Positions 25,029-46,271 of a stretch of DNA of 64,000 bases are shown piece by piece. The stretch is from the NCBI GenBank assembly GCA_016235555.1, contig JACRKC010000069.1, positions 124,001 to 188,000 on the forward strand. Direction: 5' to 3'. Both the position numbers and the translations under genes were made by a program. How positions within the stretch are numbered: position 1 is the stretch's first letter; each line of letters begins with the position of its first letter. The notes under the pieces were generated by a model, which was not told the origin of the DNA, did no database searches, and was given only the letters and a program-made list of their open reading frames with translations. The DNA comes from Verrucomicrobiota bacterium (GTDB lineage Bacteria; Verrucomicrobiota; Verrucomicrobiia; Opitutales; Opitutaceae).

Positions 25029-26645
25029 TCAGACGAGCCGCAGCGGGCGGGGCCGGAATTCACTCGCCGCCGCCGGCACCGCGACTCCGCAGCTGCGCAG
25101 CTGCGCCGCGCGGGTGACGACCGCCGCGCCCTCGAGCAGGTTCAGCGCGAGCTGCGCCACGGTGCGGTTCTCCGGCGCCTCGAGAAAACTTCCGGCCACC
25201 CACTGGTTGAAACTCCCCATCGCCGGCCCGCACCAGAGCTGGTAGTCCGCCCGCCGGCTCGCTTCGCCGGCGATCGGCCAGTAACTGGAGCGCCCAAGAT
25301 ACCAGCGGAAAACCAGGGCCATGCGATGACGCGGATTACGCTCCGCCGCGGTGAGCTCGGCCGGCGCACGCTGGCGGAAAAATTCCTCACACTCGGCCCA
25401 GACGGCGCTCAACGGCTGGCGGAAGATTTCCTTTTCGAGCTTCTCGCGTTCGCCGGGCGCGATCTCCTCCAGCGCCGCGTGTTTCTGGTAAAGCTCATAC
25501 AGCCGCGTCGCCCGCTGCGGGAAAAAAGTCCCCTTGCGCAGCACCTGGACTTTTACGCCGAGCTCGAACATGTCCGCCGACGGCGCCATCGCACAATCGG
25601 CCACCCCGGCCGCCGCCAGCAGCTGCTTGGCGTCCGCTGAGAGCCCGGCTTCCACCGCGGATTGGTTGACGGAGCCGGTGACGACGAAGGCCGCGCCCAT
25701 CTGAAACGCCGCCGCCAGCGCCGCCGGCGTCCCCAACCCACCCGCGGCGCCGATCCGCGGCACCTGCTCATACTGGTGGGCCCGCGCGATCTCGAGCGCC
25801 TGCGCCGCGATCAGCGGAAACAAGGCCGTCAGCGGACGATTGTCCGTGTGCCCGCCCGAGTCGGCTTCGACCGTGATATCCTCGGCGACCGGCAGGTGCG
25901 CAGCGAGCGCCGCCTCGGCGGCGGTGAGTTTCCCTTCGTCCACGAGCGCCTGCAACATCCCGGCCGGAGCCGGCTGCAGAAATTGCCGAGCCACTTCGGG
26001 CCGGGAGATTTTCGCCCACAGGTGATTGGGCCGCACGATCCGCCCATCGGTCTCACGCCGGATTCCGGCAAACGCGTAGTGGACCACCGTGGCCCGCAGA
26101 TCCATGAAGGCCGATGCGCAGACCCGCCGCACACCGCGCCGCAGCAGCAAACCGACCAACGCCGCTTCCAGCTCGGGCTCGTTGGGCGAATGGATGAGGT
26201 TGCAGCCCCACGGCGCCTCGTCGCCGAGCTCCCGGGCGATTTCCGCCAACGCCGGGTCGACGCGCGCGAGCGGGAGACCGCCCGAACCGAAAAAACCGAT
26301 CGCCCCGGTGCGCGCCGCGGCGACGACCAGGCGCGTGGACGCGATCCCACGCGCCATTTCGCCGACGACGTAGGGAAACCGGGTGCCGTGGACCGCGCCA
26401 AAGCTCCGAGCGCCCAGCCATTCCGGATAAATCGGCGGCAGGTGCCCAATGACTTCCCCCGCAAGCCGTTCGCCATCCGCAAAGGCCGCGCGCACGACTC
26501 CCTCCGTCGGCTCGTGCATCAAAACGAGCGGACGGCGAAAGTCTCTCACCAGCTCACCGACCGCGACCGGCCTCTCGGCGGGTCCACTGGCCGGTGACAC
26601 CGGCGCGGATAAGGCGGGCGTGGGACCAGTCAAAGCGGCCTGCAC
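25029..26645 (-). CDS. pfaD: PUFA synthase enoyl reductase PfaD/Pfa1-like
   Basis: This flavin-dependent enoyl reductase (2-nitropropane dioxygenase fold) reduces chosen double bonds during PUFA assembly. 'VHGTRFPYVVGEMARGIAS', 'NLIHSPNEPELE', 'ADSGGHTDNRPL', 'APSADMFELGVKVQVL' and 'RKGTFFPQRA' match the PfaD family along its whole length, ending with 'RWYLGRSSYW'. The frame stays open far upstream through the divergent ligase gene, so the start must be chosen inside it. The GTG at 26645 gives 538 residues, close to the family's usual length of about 540, and leaves room for a divergent promoter. It is the first gene of the minus-strand operon pfaD-pfaA-pfaC-PPTase, the order I recall for myxobacterial pfa1-2-3. 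Confidence 0.9.
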   Translation of the reverse strand: MQAALTGPTPALSAPVSPASGPAERPVAVGELVRDFRRPLVLMHEPTEGVVRAAFADGERLAGEVIGHLPPIYPEWLGARSFGAVHGTRFPYVVGEMARGIASTRLVVAAARTGAIGFFGSGGLPLARVDPALAEIARELGDEAPWGCNLIHSPNEPELEAALVGLLLRRGVRRVCASAFMDLRATVVHYAFAGIRRETDGRIVRPNHLWAKISRPEVARQFLQPAPAGMLQALVDEGKLTAAEAALAAHLPVAEDITVEADSGGHTDNRPLTALFPLIAAQALEIARAHQYEQVPRIGAAGGLGTPAALAAAFQMGAAFVVTGSVNQSAVEAGLSADAKQLLAAAGVADCAMAPSADMFELGVKVQVLRKGTFFPQRATRLYELYQKHAALEEIAPGEREKLEKEIFRQPLSAVWAECEEFFRQRAPAELTAAERNPRHRMALVFRWYLGRSSYWPIAGEASRRADYQLWCGPAMGSFNQWVAGSFLEAPENRTVAQLALNLLEGAAVVTRAAQLRSCGVAVPAAASEFRPRPLRLV

Positions 26646-26810
26646 GATGCGTCCGGCCAACCGCAAATCAAGCGCAATGAGCCGCACAACCAAGGTGCGA
26701 TTCTGCGCACCGGCCACGAGCCGCACCCTGCCGGGAAGACCCGAAGCCGTGCGCCAAATCGAATCGATGAAAATGCTCGCGAATGAAAACTTTCGTGCCA
26801 CGCGTGAGGC
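26646..26810. promoter_or_regulatory. Divergent promoter region between pfa operon and acyl-CoA ligase
   Basis: The 165 bases between the PfaD-like GTG and the ligase ATG are the only place from which both transcripts can start. No convincing -35/-10 pair or operator was found by eye. The region is less GC-rich than its surroundings between 26760 and 26800. Confidence 0.4.
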
Positions 26811-28583
26811 ATGTCCCACCCCACGGCCGGGATTTCCCCGGCGCTTTTCGACCCATCTGCACCTGAGCAGGCGCTGCTGGCGGCCGGCAGTGTGGCGGGT
26901 CTTTTCTTTCAACGGGCACGGGCCCTCGGCGATCAGCCTTTTTTGCTTCAGTCCCACGCGGACGGCTGGCGCGGCTGGTCGTGGCGGGAGGCGGCGGGAC
27001 GCGTCGCCGGCGTGGCGCAGGCCCTGGCCAGGCACGGGGTGAAACGCGGCGACCGCGTGCTGCTGGTGTCGGAAAATCGCATCGAATGGCACGCGAGCGA
27101 TTTGAGCATCCTTGCCGCCGGCGCCGTCACCGTGCCGCTGCCCTCCACCGCAAGCGTCGACGACTGGCGGTATATCATCACCCACGCCGAACCCTCCGCC
27201 GTCATCGTCTCGCAGCGGCTGGTCGCCAAGTTCGAGCAGGCCGCGCCGGCCGGCCGGCCGCTCTTTCGTCTCACGATCGGCTCGGACCACGATGAATTTT
27301 CCTGGGAGCAACCGGCCGCCGCGGGCGGGCCCGAGCCGGTGCAATTCGCCGGCCTCGACGATCTGTGCTGCCTGATCTACACCTCGGGCTCCGGCGGCAC
27401 CCCGAAGGGGGTGGAGCAGACGCAGCGCAACCTGCTCTCGAACGTGGCCGCCGCCATCCGCAATCTCCGCCCCTACGGCCTCGAAGGGCACCGGATTTTT
27501 TCGTTCCTGCCGCTCTCGCACACCTTCGAACACACCGCCGGATTCGTCACGCCGATCGCACTGGGCGCGCAGCTGTTTGTTTCCCGGGGGCCGGAACACT
27601 TCGCGCAGGAACTGCCCGCGGCCGCCCCCACGCTCATGTGCGTCGTGCCCCGGTTTTGCGAAGTGATGCACCAGCGCATCCAGACGGAGCTGCGCCGGCA
27701 GAGCCGCCTCGCGCAATCGCTGTTTGCCCGCACCGAGGCGATCGGCCGGCGGCGCGTCCGCCGCGAGCCGGTGTCGCTGGTCGACGCGGCGTGGGACGCC
27801 ACGCTGGGCCGGGTCGTGCGCGGCAGGCTGCGGGCGAAATTCGGCGGCGCGCTGCGCTGCATGCTCTCGGCGGGCGCACCGCTTCGTCCCGAGACGTCTG
27901 AATTTTTCAACGGCCTGGGGCTGCCCCTGCACGAAGCCTACGGCATGACGGAGGCCGCACCCGGCATCACGATGCAGCGCCACGGCCAGATTCGCCCGGG
28001 GACCGTGGGCCCGCCGATGCACGGCGTGGAAGTCCGGCTCGCCGGCGACGGCGAAATCCTCGCGCGCGGGCCGAATGTGATGCGCGGCTACTGGCGCGAT
28101 CCCGCCGCCACCGCGGCGGCGCTCGCCGATGGCTGGCTGCATACCGGTGACATCGGCCGCTTCGACGCCGACGGCTCCCTCGTCATCGTCGATCGCAAGA
28201 AGGACTTTTTGAAAACCGCGGGCGCCGACATGGTCGCCCCGCAGCCGATCGAACTCGCGCTCACCAAGGAGCCCGGCATCGCGCAAGCCATGCTGTGCGG
28301 CGACGGCTGGCCCCACCTCGCCGCGCTGCTGGTGCCCGACCCCGAAACGCGCGAGGCGCTCACCGCGGGAAAATTGCCGCCGCGCGAATTGGAAACCCGG
28401 ATGCAGGCCGCCGTCGACCGCGTGAATGCCGGGCTCGCGCCGACCCGCCGGATCCGGCGCTTCGCCGTGCTGGCCGAACCCTTCACCCCGGACAACGGGC
28501 TCCTCACGAGCACGTTGAAAATCCGCCGCCGCGCCGTGCTCGAACGCCACGCCGCCATCATCGCGGGCCTGCGCCACGCGTGA
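26811..28583 (+). CDS. Long-chain fatty acid-CoA ligase (FadD/ACSL-like)
   Basis: The 590-residue enzyme should activate a free fatty acid as acyl-AMP and then acyl-CoA. The AMP-binding motif 'LIYTSGSGGTPKGVEQT', the 'LPLSHTFEHTAGF' segment, 'EAYGMTEAAPGITM', 'DGWLHTGDIGRFDADG', 'DRKKDFLKTAGADMVAPQ' and the terminal 'LKIRRRAV' lysine region appear in the expected order of long-chain acyl-CoA synthetases. It lacks the features of the FAAL domain in the next gene, so the cluster has two different fatty-acid-activating enzymes. It is transcribed divergently from the pfa operon and sits upstream of the PKS block, so it may feed or recycle the special fatty acid. Only a weak ribosome binding site (cgtgagg) precedes the ATG. 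Confidence 0.88.
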   Translation: MSHPTAGISPALFDPSAPEQALLAAGSVAGLFFQRARALGDQPFLLQSHADGWRGWSWREAAGRVAGVAQALARHGVKRGDRVLLVSENRIEWHASDLSILAAGAVTVPLPSTASVDDWRYIITHAEPSAVIVSQRLVAKFEQAAPAGRPLFRLTIGSDHDEFSWEQPAAAGGPEPVQFAGLDDLCCLIYTSGSGGTPKGVEQTQRNLLSNVAAAIRNLRPYGLEGHRIFSFLPLSHTFEHTAGFVTPIALGAQLFVSRGPEHFAQELPAAAPTLMCVVPRFCEVMHQRIQTELRRQSRLAQSLFARTEAIGRRRVRREPVSLVDAAWDATLGRVVRGRLRAKFGGALRCMLSAGAPLRPETSEFFNGLGLPLHEAYGMTEAAPGITMQRHGQIRPGTVGPPMHGVEVRLAGDGEILARGPNVMRGYWRDPAATAAALADGWLHTGDIGRFDADGSLVIVDRKKDFLKTAGADMVAPQPIELALTKEPGIAQAMLCGDGWPHLAALLVPDPETREALTAGKLPPRELETRMQAAVDRVNAGLAPTRRIRRFAVLAEPFTPDNGLLTSTLKIRRRAVLERHAAIIAGLRHA

Positions 28584-28614
28584 CGCGGAGCATTCGACCG
28601 CGCCGCGCTACGGA

Positions 28615-28734
28615 GTGTTTTCAAACTTGTGGGAGGGGCTTCATGCCCCGATGGGCTTCGGTGTGCGCCGGACGTCGGGGCATAAAGCCCCTCCCACAAT
28701 TATCTATCGCGCGATTTCATGAGTTTGAAAACAC
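28615..28734. repeat. Palindromic MITE-like repeat, family A copy 1
   Basis: The 120-bp element has perfect 13-bp terminal inverted repeats (gtgttttcaaact / agtttgaaaacac). It holds a long inner hairpin with arms tgtgggaggggctt and aagcccctcccaca around 28629-28698. A second copy in the opposite orientation lies at 46150-46271 and differs at about ten positions by eye. It sits 31 bases after the acyl-CoA ligase stop. No protein is encoded, so movement would need a transposase in trans. Confidence 0.85.
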
Positions 28735-28940
28735 CCCTGGTCGCACGTGGTGAACCGACGCAGCGTGTGTTTCAGCCAGCCGGCGAGGCCCAGCCCGGTC
28801 AGCGCGGTCGCCACCGCGGTGCCCAGCCAGATTCCGGCCGTGCCTTGTCCAGCGGCAAACGCCAGCGCGTAGGACAACGGCAGCCCCACGAGCCACAGTC
28901 CTGAAACATAAATCGCCGCGGCGGTGCGATGCGAGTGGAT
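28704..28940 (-). pseudogene. Remnant of a MATE-family transporter C-terminus
   Basis: On the minus strand an open frame begins just after a TGA at 28943-28941 and reads 'TAAAIYVSGLWLVGLPLSYA', then 'GTAGIWLGTAVATALTGLGL'. This resembles the last two helices of MATE multidrug exporters ('GLPLGYLLAF..G..GIWLGL'). Nothing upstream in this frame continues the protein, and its end runs into the family A repeat. It is therefore best read as a decayed gene end left beside the PKS operon. A chance hydrophobic frame cannot be excluded. Confidence 0.4.
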
Positions 28941-29011
28941 TCAGGGTCGGATTCTTCGCGCCATTTTCTTGCACGACCTCCCTCGCTTCGCATTGTCCCT
29001 GCGCCCGTCCA

Positions 29012-41307
<12,296 letters not shown>

Positions 41308-41311
<4 letters not shown>

Positions 41312-42039
41312 GCGATCCCGCTTCCGCCCACGCCGTGCCCGCCTCGGGCTGGACGCAGCGCCTCGCCGCGGCGCTCGCCCGCGCGCTCGCGCGCACGGTG
41401 TGCGGACTCGAGGTGCGCGGGCTCGAACACCTGCCGGCCGGCGAGCCGTTCCTGCTCTGCGCCAACCACTCCAGCCACGCGGACACGTTCGCGCTCGCCG
41501 CGGCCACCGGCGCGCACGGCCGCCGCCTGATTTTCCTCGGGGCACGCGATTATTTTTCCCGCTTTGCCCTCCGCACCTGGTTCATCGGGCGCCTGATCAA
41601 CCTCGTGCCATTTGAGCGCGGCTTCGGCCTGGCGGCCGCGAAACACAACCTCAGCCTGCTCGCGGCCTGCCGCGACGCGGGCCGCATCATCGTGCTTTAT
41701 CCCGAGGGGACGCGCTCGACCGACGGCCTCATGCGTGACTTCAAGCCCGGCGTCGGGATGTTCGCCGAGAAACTCCAACTGCGCGTCGTGCCCTGCCACC
41801 TCGCCGGCACGCACGCGATGCTGCCGAAGGGCCGCAATTTTCCGCGGGCGCGCCGGCTGCGGGCGACGTTCGGTCCGCCGCTCGCCGTGCCGCTCGCGCC
41901 CAGCCACGAAACCGGCCCGGCCCGCGCCGCCCGCTACGCCGCCTATGCGGCCGAGCTCCAGTCCCGCGTGACCGCGCTCGCCAGCACGCCGCCCGCGGCG
42001 GACGCCGCCCGGCTCGTCGCCAACCCGCTTTCGCCATGA
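41308..42039 (+). CDS. PlsC-type acyltransferase (glycerolipid, possibly DHAP or G3P acyl transfer)
   Basis: The 243-residue protein shows both core motifs of the PlsC/AGPAT superfamily: 'CANHSSHADT' (HX4D near residue 51) and 'YPEGTRSTDG' (near 131). It has no long N-terminal membrane segment. Its ATG overlaps the TGA of the megasynthase (ATGA), and its own stop overlaps the start of the AGPS gene in the same way. That coupling suggests it works with both. In ether lipid synthesis, AGPS needs acyl-DHAP as substrate, so this protein may acylate DHAP. This role is inferred from position; sn-2 acylation of a lysophospholipid is equally possible. Confidence 0.88.
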
Positions 42040-43748
42040 TGAAATTTTCCGGCTGGGGCGATCCCGCGAAGGCCTACGATCTTTCCACGCGCCCCTACCT
42101 CTGGGATTTCGTCCGCTCGCAGATCGGGCTCGAAAACAAACTCGATCCACCGGGACCGCGCCCCGAGGACATCGCCGTGCCGGAGCCGCGCCGCGACGAC
42201 GCACTCCTCGCGCAACTCACCCACGCGCTCGGCGCCGAGAAAATCTGCACCGACGCCCCGACGCGGCTTCTCCACGCCTACGGCAAGAGCTACCGCGACC
42301 TCCTGCGCGCCCGCGCCGGCCACGTGCCGCGCCCACCCGACCTCGTGCTGTTTCCCACCAGCCGCGCCGACCTCGAGGCCATTCTCGCGGCCGCCGTCGA
42401 GCATCGCGCGCAGGTCGTGCCCTTCGGCGGCGGCACCAACATCTGCGGCGGCGTCGAGCCCGACCCCTCCCGGCCGGGTGTCGCCCTCACCGTGAGCCTG
42501 CGCCGCATGAACCGCCTGCTCGCGCTCGACCCGGTGGCGCGCACCGCACGCATCGAGGCCGGTGCGCTCGGGCCGGAGCTCGAGGCCGCGCTCAACGCCC
42601 AGGGTTTTTCGCTCGGCCATTTTCCCGACTCGTTCGAGTTCTCCACGCTCGGCGGCTGGCTCGCGACGCGCTCCGCCGGCATGCAGTCCGACGCCTACGG
42701 CAAGATCGAGAACATGGTCGTGTCGCTCACCCTGTGCACGCCGCGCGGCACGCTCGTGACGGCGCGCGTCCCGCGCTCGTCCACCGGCCCCGACCTCGCG
42801 CAGCTCGCGGTCGGCTCCGAAGGCACGCTCGGGATCATCGCCGAGGCCGAGATGCGCATTCACCCTGTCGGCATGCGCGAGCATCGCGGACTGCTCGTGC
42901 CCGGCTTCGAGCGCGGCATCGCACTCGCCCGCGCCCTCGTGCAGGGCGGCGCGCTCCCGACGACGACCCGCATCTCCAATCCGCAGGAAACCGCGCTCAG
43001 CTTCGCCACGAAATCGCCCGCGCAGGGCCTCGCCGCCACCACCGCCAAGGTGTTCAAGAGCTACCTGCGCCACGTGAAAAAATTCCCGCTCGACGACGCC
43101 TGCCTGATGATCGTCGGGTTCGAGGCGGCGTCCGCCGGCGAACTCGCGGCGCAGCGGCGCGCCACGCTGCGCGTGTGCCGCGAATTCGGCGCCGTCGATC
43201 TCGGCACCGGCGTCGGCGCGAAGTGGTTCGCGGGCCGCTACGATTATCCCTACCTGCGCGACACCGTGATGGATCGCGGCGGCATGGCCGATGTGACCGA
43301 GACGTCCGCGACCTGGGACGTGCTGCCCGGCCTCTATCGCGACGTGAAGGAGCGCGTGCATGCCCACCTGCGCCGCGGCGAGTTTCCCGGCTACGTGGGC
43401 TGCCATCTCTCGCACAGTTATCCCGACGGCGCGTGCTTGTATTTCACGTTCGCCGCTGCGCGCGAACGCGGCCGCGAGCTCGCGCAATATCTGGAGACGA
43501 AACAGCTCATCTTCGAAATCCTGCTCCGCCACGGCGCGACGCTCTCCCATCACCACGCCGTCGGCTACGAACTGCTCCCGTGGATGCCGCGCCACCTCGG
43601 CGCGACCGGCGTCGAACTCCTGCGCGGTGCGAAGCACGCCGTCGATCCGCTCAATCTCTGCAATCCCGGCAAACTCATCCCCGGCGACACCCCTGCGCTG
43701 GCGGACTACTGGCCGCCGGCGTTGGTGAACCGCCGGCCCCCGGCCTGA
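42036..43748 (+). CDS. Alkyldihydroxyacetonephosphate synthase (AGPS-like, ether lipid synthesis)
   Basis: The 570-residue flavoenzyme should replace the acyl chain of acyl-DHAP with a fatty alcohol, forming the ether bond of alkyl-glycerolipids. The match to animal AGPS covers the whole protein: 'MMKFSGWGDP' at the N-terminus, the FAD-binding loop 'VVPFGGGTNICGG', 'PDSFEFSTLGGWLATRSAGM', 'STGPD', 'GSEGTLGIIAEA', and near residue 505 the 'LSHHHAVG' motif, whose His triad is essential in the mammalian enzyme. The related D-lactate/glycolate oxidases lack this N-terminal 'WNGWG'-like block and HHH triad. The gene overlaps the acyltransferase upstream (ATGA). It is the key clue that the cluster makes ether lipids, because the thioester reductase just upstream can provide the needed alcohol or its aldehyde precursor. 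No alkyl-DHAP reductase is seen here. Confidence 0.88.
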   Translation: MMKFSGWGDPAKAYDLSTRPYLWDFVRSQIGLENKLDPPGPRPEDIAVPEPRRDDALLAQLTHALGAEKICTDAPTRLLHAYGKSYRDLLRARAGHVPRPPDLVLFPTSRADLEAILAAAVEHRAQVVPFGGGTNICGGVEPDPSRPGVALTVSLRRMNRLLALDPVARTARIEAGALGPELEAALNAQGFSLGHFPDSFEFSTLGGWLATRSAGMQSDAYGKIENMVVSLTLCTPRGTLVTARVPRSSTGPDLAQLAVGSEGTLGIIAEAEMRIHPVGMREHRGLLVPGFERGIALARALVQGGALPTTTRISNPQETALSFATKSPAQGLAATTAKVFKSYLRHVKKFPLDDACLMIVGFEAASAGELAAQRRATLRVCREFGAVDLGTGVGAKWFAGRYDYPYLRDTVMDRGGMADVTETSATWDVLPGLYRDVKERVHAHLRRGEFPGYVGCHLSHSYPDGACLYFTFAAARERGRELAQYLETKQLIFEILLRHGATLSHHHAVGYELLPWMPRHLGATGVELLRGAKHAVDPLNLCNPGKLIPGDTPALADYWPPALVNRRPPA

Positions 43749-43758
43749 GTCTCCCCCG

Positions 43759-44958
43759 ATGTCTGCCGCGCTCCTCGACCTGCTCGACCACTCGCTCACC
43801 ACCGCCCGCGTGCGGTTCGCCCTGCCCGACGGCACTCGCGACGTCGGGCGCCGCGCCGACGCCCCGGCCAACGCCGAACCAGACTTCATCATCCGCGTCA
43901 CCGACCACTATTTCTTCGGACGCATCGCGGCCTCCGGTTCGCTCGGTTTCGCCGAGAGTTACATGGACGGCGGCTGGACGTTGGAGCGCGGCACGCTCGA
44001 GGATTTTCTCTCGGCCCTGCTGGTCTGCCGCTTCCGTGACGCGATCCATGCGCGTCCTTCCGTCGGCCTGCGGCTCGCGCTCCTGCGCCTCCGCCACACG
44101 CTGCTCGGCACGCGCACCAACGTCCGCTCGCACTACGACATCGGCGACGACCTCTACGCTTGTTTCCTGGACGAGACGCGCGGCTACACCTGCGGCTACC
44201 AACTCGCGCCCGAGGATGACGGCCGCACCCTGCAGGAAAACAAATACGAGCGCATCTGCCGCAAACTGCACCTCGCGCGCGGCCACACCCTCCTCGACCT
44301 CGGCTGCGGCTACGGCGGATTTCTCCTGCACGCCGCCCGCCACTATGGCGCGCGCGGCACCGGCATCACCAACAGCGTGGATCACGCCGCCTTCGCCGAA
44401 CGGCGCGCGCGCGAACTCGGCGTCGCGGAACTCGTCACGATCCGCTGCGGCGATTTCCGCGAGATCGCCGGCACCTACGACCGCATCGCCTCGATCGGGA
44501 TGTTCGAGCACATCACACCGGCGGAGCGGCGGGATTTCTTCGCGCTCTACCGGCGGCTGATGCGCCCGGGCGGCTTCGGACTTTTCCACGCCATCGGCTG
44601 CGTGACGGCGACCAACCGCTCCGATCCCTTCATCCAGAAATACATTTTCCCCGGCTCCCGCCAGACGCCGCTCAGCACCATCGTCGCCGGTTTCGAACGC
44701 GAATCCCTCGCCGTGCTCGACGTCGAAAACATGACGCGGCACTACCACCCCACCACGCGCCGCTGGCTCGAGGCCTACCGCGCCAACCGCCATACGCTCG
44801 ACCGCACGCGCTACGACGAGCGCTTTCAGCGCATGTGGGAACTCTATCTCGCCGGCTGCGTCGCGGCCACCGTGTATTCCGAAGGCGCGCTCTGGCAGAT
44901 CGTCGTCACCAGCGAGTATCGCCGCCCGCTGCCGCTGTATCGCGTCGGCCGCACCTGA
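43759..44958 (+). CDS. Cyclopropane-fatty-acyl-phospholipid synthase family methyltransferase
   Basis: The 399-residue protein is a SAM-dependent methyltransferase of the CFA synthase family, which modifies double bonds of membrane lipid acyl chains. 'VRSHYDIGDDLYACFLD', 'TCGYQL', the SAM loop 'LLDLGCGYGGF' (residue about 180), 'GMFEHI' and 'FIQKYIFPG' match the family in order, and the N-terminal lipid-binding domain is present. It starts 10 bases after the AGPS stop, so it belongs to the same operon. Its likely targets are unsaturated chains of the lipid made by the cluster. Methylation without ring closure, as in some relatives, is also possible. Confidence 0.88.
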   Translation: MSAALLDLLDHSLTTARVRFALPDGTRDVGRRADAPANAEPDFIIRVTDHYFFGRIAASGSLGFAESYMDGGWTLERGTLEDFLSALLVCRFRDAIHARPSVGLRLALLRLRHTLLGTRTNVRSHYDIGDDLYACFLDETRGYTCGYQLAPEDDGRTLQENKYERICRKLHLARGHTLLDLGCGYGGFLLHAARHYGARGTGITNSVDHAAFAERRARELGVAELVTIRCGDFREIAGTYDRIASIGMFEHITPAERRDFFALYRRLMRPGGFGLFHAIGCVTATNRSDPFIQKYIFPGSRQTPLSTIVAGFERESLAVLDVENMTRHYHPTTRRWLEAYRANRHTLDRTRYDERFQRMWELYLAGCVAATVYSEGALWQIVVTSEYRRPLPLYRVGRT

Positions 44959-45030
44959 GCGCCGCGGCGGCCCGCCCGTCCCGCCCGGTTTCCACGAGCG
45001 TCGTGCCTCGCCCGCCGGGGCTCCGCCGCC

Positions 45031-45171
45031 GGGTGTAACTCAAACTGAGGTCAATTTTCGAGGGCCTCAGCCGTAGCGGCGGTCTATGATCGCCGTCGTT
45101 GCGCGAAGGGTATTCGTTCGGCGGTCATAGACCGCCGCTACAAATCGCTGACCTCGGTTTGAGTCACACCC
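45031..45171. repeat. Palindromic MITE-like repeat, family B copy 1
   Basis: This element of about 141 bp is bounded by near-perfect terminal inverted repeats (gggtgtaactcaaactga / matching ggtttgagtcacaccc). It contains an inner hairpin built from tagcggcggtctatgat and tcatagaccgccgcta. The second copy is at 61782-61922. Flanking bases tccgccgcc and cccgccgca agree at 7 of 9 positions, perhaps a decayed target duplication. It separates the methyltransferase gene from the next acyltransferase gene. Confidence 0.85.
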
Positions 45172-45248
45172 CCCGCCGCAGGCGGATCATGCGCCCGCTT
45201 GACGAGCGCGCGCCGGACCGGCTTCGTCGCGGTTGGTCCCCGGTTCTC

Positions 45249-46031
45249 ATGCGTCGCGCGCTTGAAAAGCTCATCATTCCCTTCCGCTTCCTGATCTGCT
45301 GGCTGTATCTCGGCACGATCTCCGCCTGCTTTTTTCCGGTCTTCCTCGTGCTCTGGCCCAGCCGCCGGCGCCGCGTGCTCGCCTCGAATATCTACGGCCA
45401 GTGCACGGGGCGCATGATGATTTTCCTGTCGGGCACCACCCTCACGCCCGGCCTGCGCGCGAAACTCGCGGCGCATCAGCCCGCGATCTTCGTCTCCAAC
45501 CACACCTCCTACCTCGACATCTACTTCGGCATCTGGGTCGCGCCCACCGGCACGCTCGCGACCGCCAAGCGCGAGACCGCCCTCGTGCCGTTCCTCGGCC
45601 AGCTCTACGCCCTCTCCGGCAACATCCTGATCAACCGCGCCAGCAAACGCGACGCCGCCGCGGCCCTGCACGAGACGATCGACCTGATGCAGCGCTTCGG
45701 CACCTCGGTGTGGATCTGGCCCGAAGGCACGCGTTCCGGCGACGGCCGGCTGCTGCCGTTCAAGCGCGGCTTCGCCCACGTCGCGCTGGCCACGCGCCTG
45801 CCCATCGTCCCCGTCGTGGTCAGCGGTGCGCATCGCTGCTGGCCGCGCGGCCGCGCCTACACAACTCCCGCCGACGTGCGCGTGCAGGTGCTCCCACCCG
45901 TTCCTACCACCGATTGGACGCTGGAGAAACTCGATCAGCATGTCGCCGACGTGGAGGCCCGCTTCATCGCCGCCCTGCCGGCCGACCAGCGTCCCGCGCG
46001 CCTGAACAGAACTTCCGAAATCGCGATGTAG
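45249..46031 (+). CDS. PlsC-type 1-acyl(alkyl)glycerol-3-phosphate acyltransferase
   Basis: The protein has an N-terminal membrane helix ('IIPFRFLICWLYLGTISACF'), then 'SNHTSYLD' (HX4D near residue 83) and 'WPEGTRSGDG' (near 157), the standard motifs of 1-acylglycerol-3-phosphate acyltransferases. The ATG at 45249 gives 260 residues, the usual length. An ATG at 45189 would add 20 residues of poor, Arg-rich sequence close to the upstream repeat. It is a different paralogue from the PlsC at 41308 and may add the second chain to the alkyl-glycerophosphate. It is separated from the ether lipid operon by a 290-base gap that contains a family B repeat, so it may or may not be co-transcribed. Confidence 0.85.
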   Translation: MRRALEKLIIPFRFLICWLYLGTISACFFPVFLVLWPSRRRRVLASNIYGQCTGRMMIFLSGTTLTPGLRAKLAAHQPAIFVSNHTSYLDIYFGIWVAPTGTLATAKRETALVPFLGQLYALSGNILINRASKRDAAAALHETIDLMQRFGTSVWIWPEGTRSGDGRLLPFKRGFAHVALATRLPIVPVVVSGAHRCWPRGRAYTTPADVRVQVLPPVPTTDWTLEKLDQHVADVEARFIAALPADQRPARLNRTSEIAM

Positions 46032-46096
46032 GGCGGGCGTCCCTGCCCCCCGGTTCAGAACGTTCGCTCAACCCTCGGCGGGCCGAGACGCCCGCC
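46032..46096. terminator. Inverted repeat after the acyltransferase gene, possible bidirectional terminator
   Basis: A perfect 10-bp pair (ggcgggcgtc 46032-46041, gacgcccgcc 46087-46096) starts directly at the stop codon of the acyltransferase gene, with further partial pairing inside. No T tract follows, so it may instead be another dispersed palindrome. It lies between convergent genes, where a terminator is expected. Confidence 0.4.
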
Positions 46097-46149
46097 GCGG
46101 CGCAAGGCTGATCCCGGTCGGCGACTTCCGCCGCTCGGTTTAGCGCGGG

Positions 46150-46271
46150 TTTTCAAACTCATGAAATCGCGCGATCGATAATTGTGGGAGGGGCTTTGTG
46201 CCCCGACGACCGACGCACACTGAAGCCCGTCGGGGCATAAAGCCCCTCCCACAAGGTTTGAAAGCACTTCC
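46150..46271. repeat. Palindromic MITE-like repeat, family A copy 2 (inverted relative to copy 1)
   Basis: The reversed sequence matches copy 1 (28615-28734) at all but about ten positions, including the tgtgggaggggctt hairpin arms and the ttttcaaact end. A 9-bp direct repeat, tagcgcggg, flanks it (46141-46149 and 46272-46280), consistent with a target duplication. The right copy overlaps the stop codon of the next gene. A similar gcgcta also precedes copy 1, so part of this could belong to the element. Confidence 0.8.

Noticed and set aside
26646-28577. Upstream extension of the PfaD-like frame through the ligase gene
   Set aside because: The extension is antisense to a well-defined acyl-CoA ligase and would give an enzyme more than twice the normal length; the GTG at 26645 fits the family.
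42036-43748. Simple FAD-linked D-lactate or glycolate oxidase
   Set aside because: The N-terminal block before the FAD domain and the SHHHAVG triad match AGPS, and the operon context is lipid synthesis.
45099-45248. Longer N-terminus for the second PlsC from a TTG at 45099
   Set aside because: That part would be encoded by the family B repeat and is not protein-like; a start at 45249 gives the normal family length.
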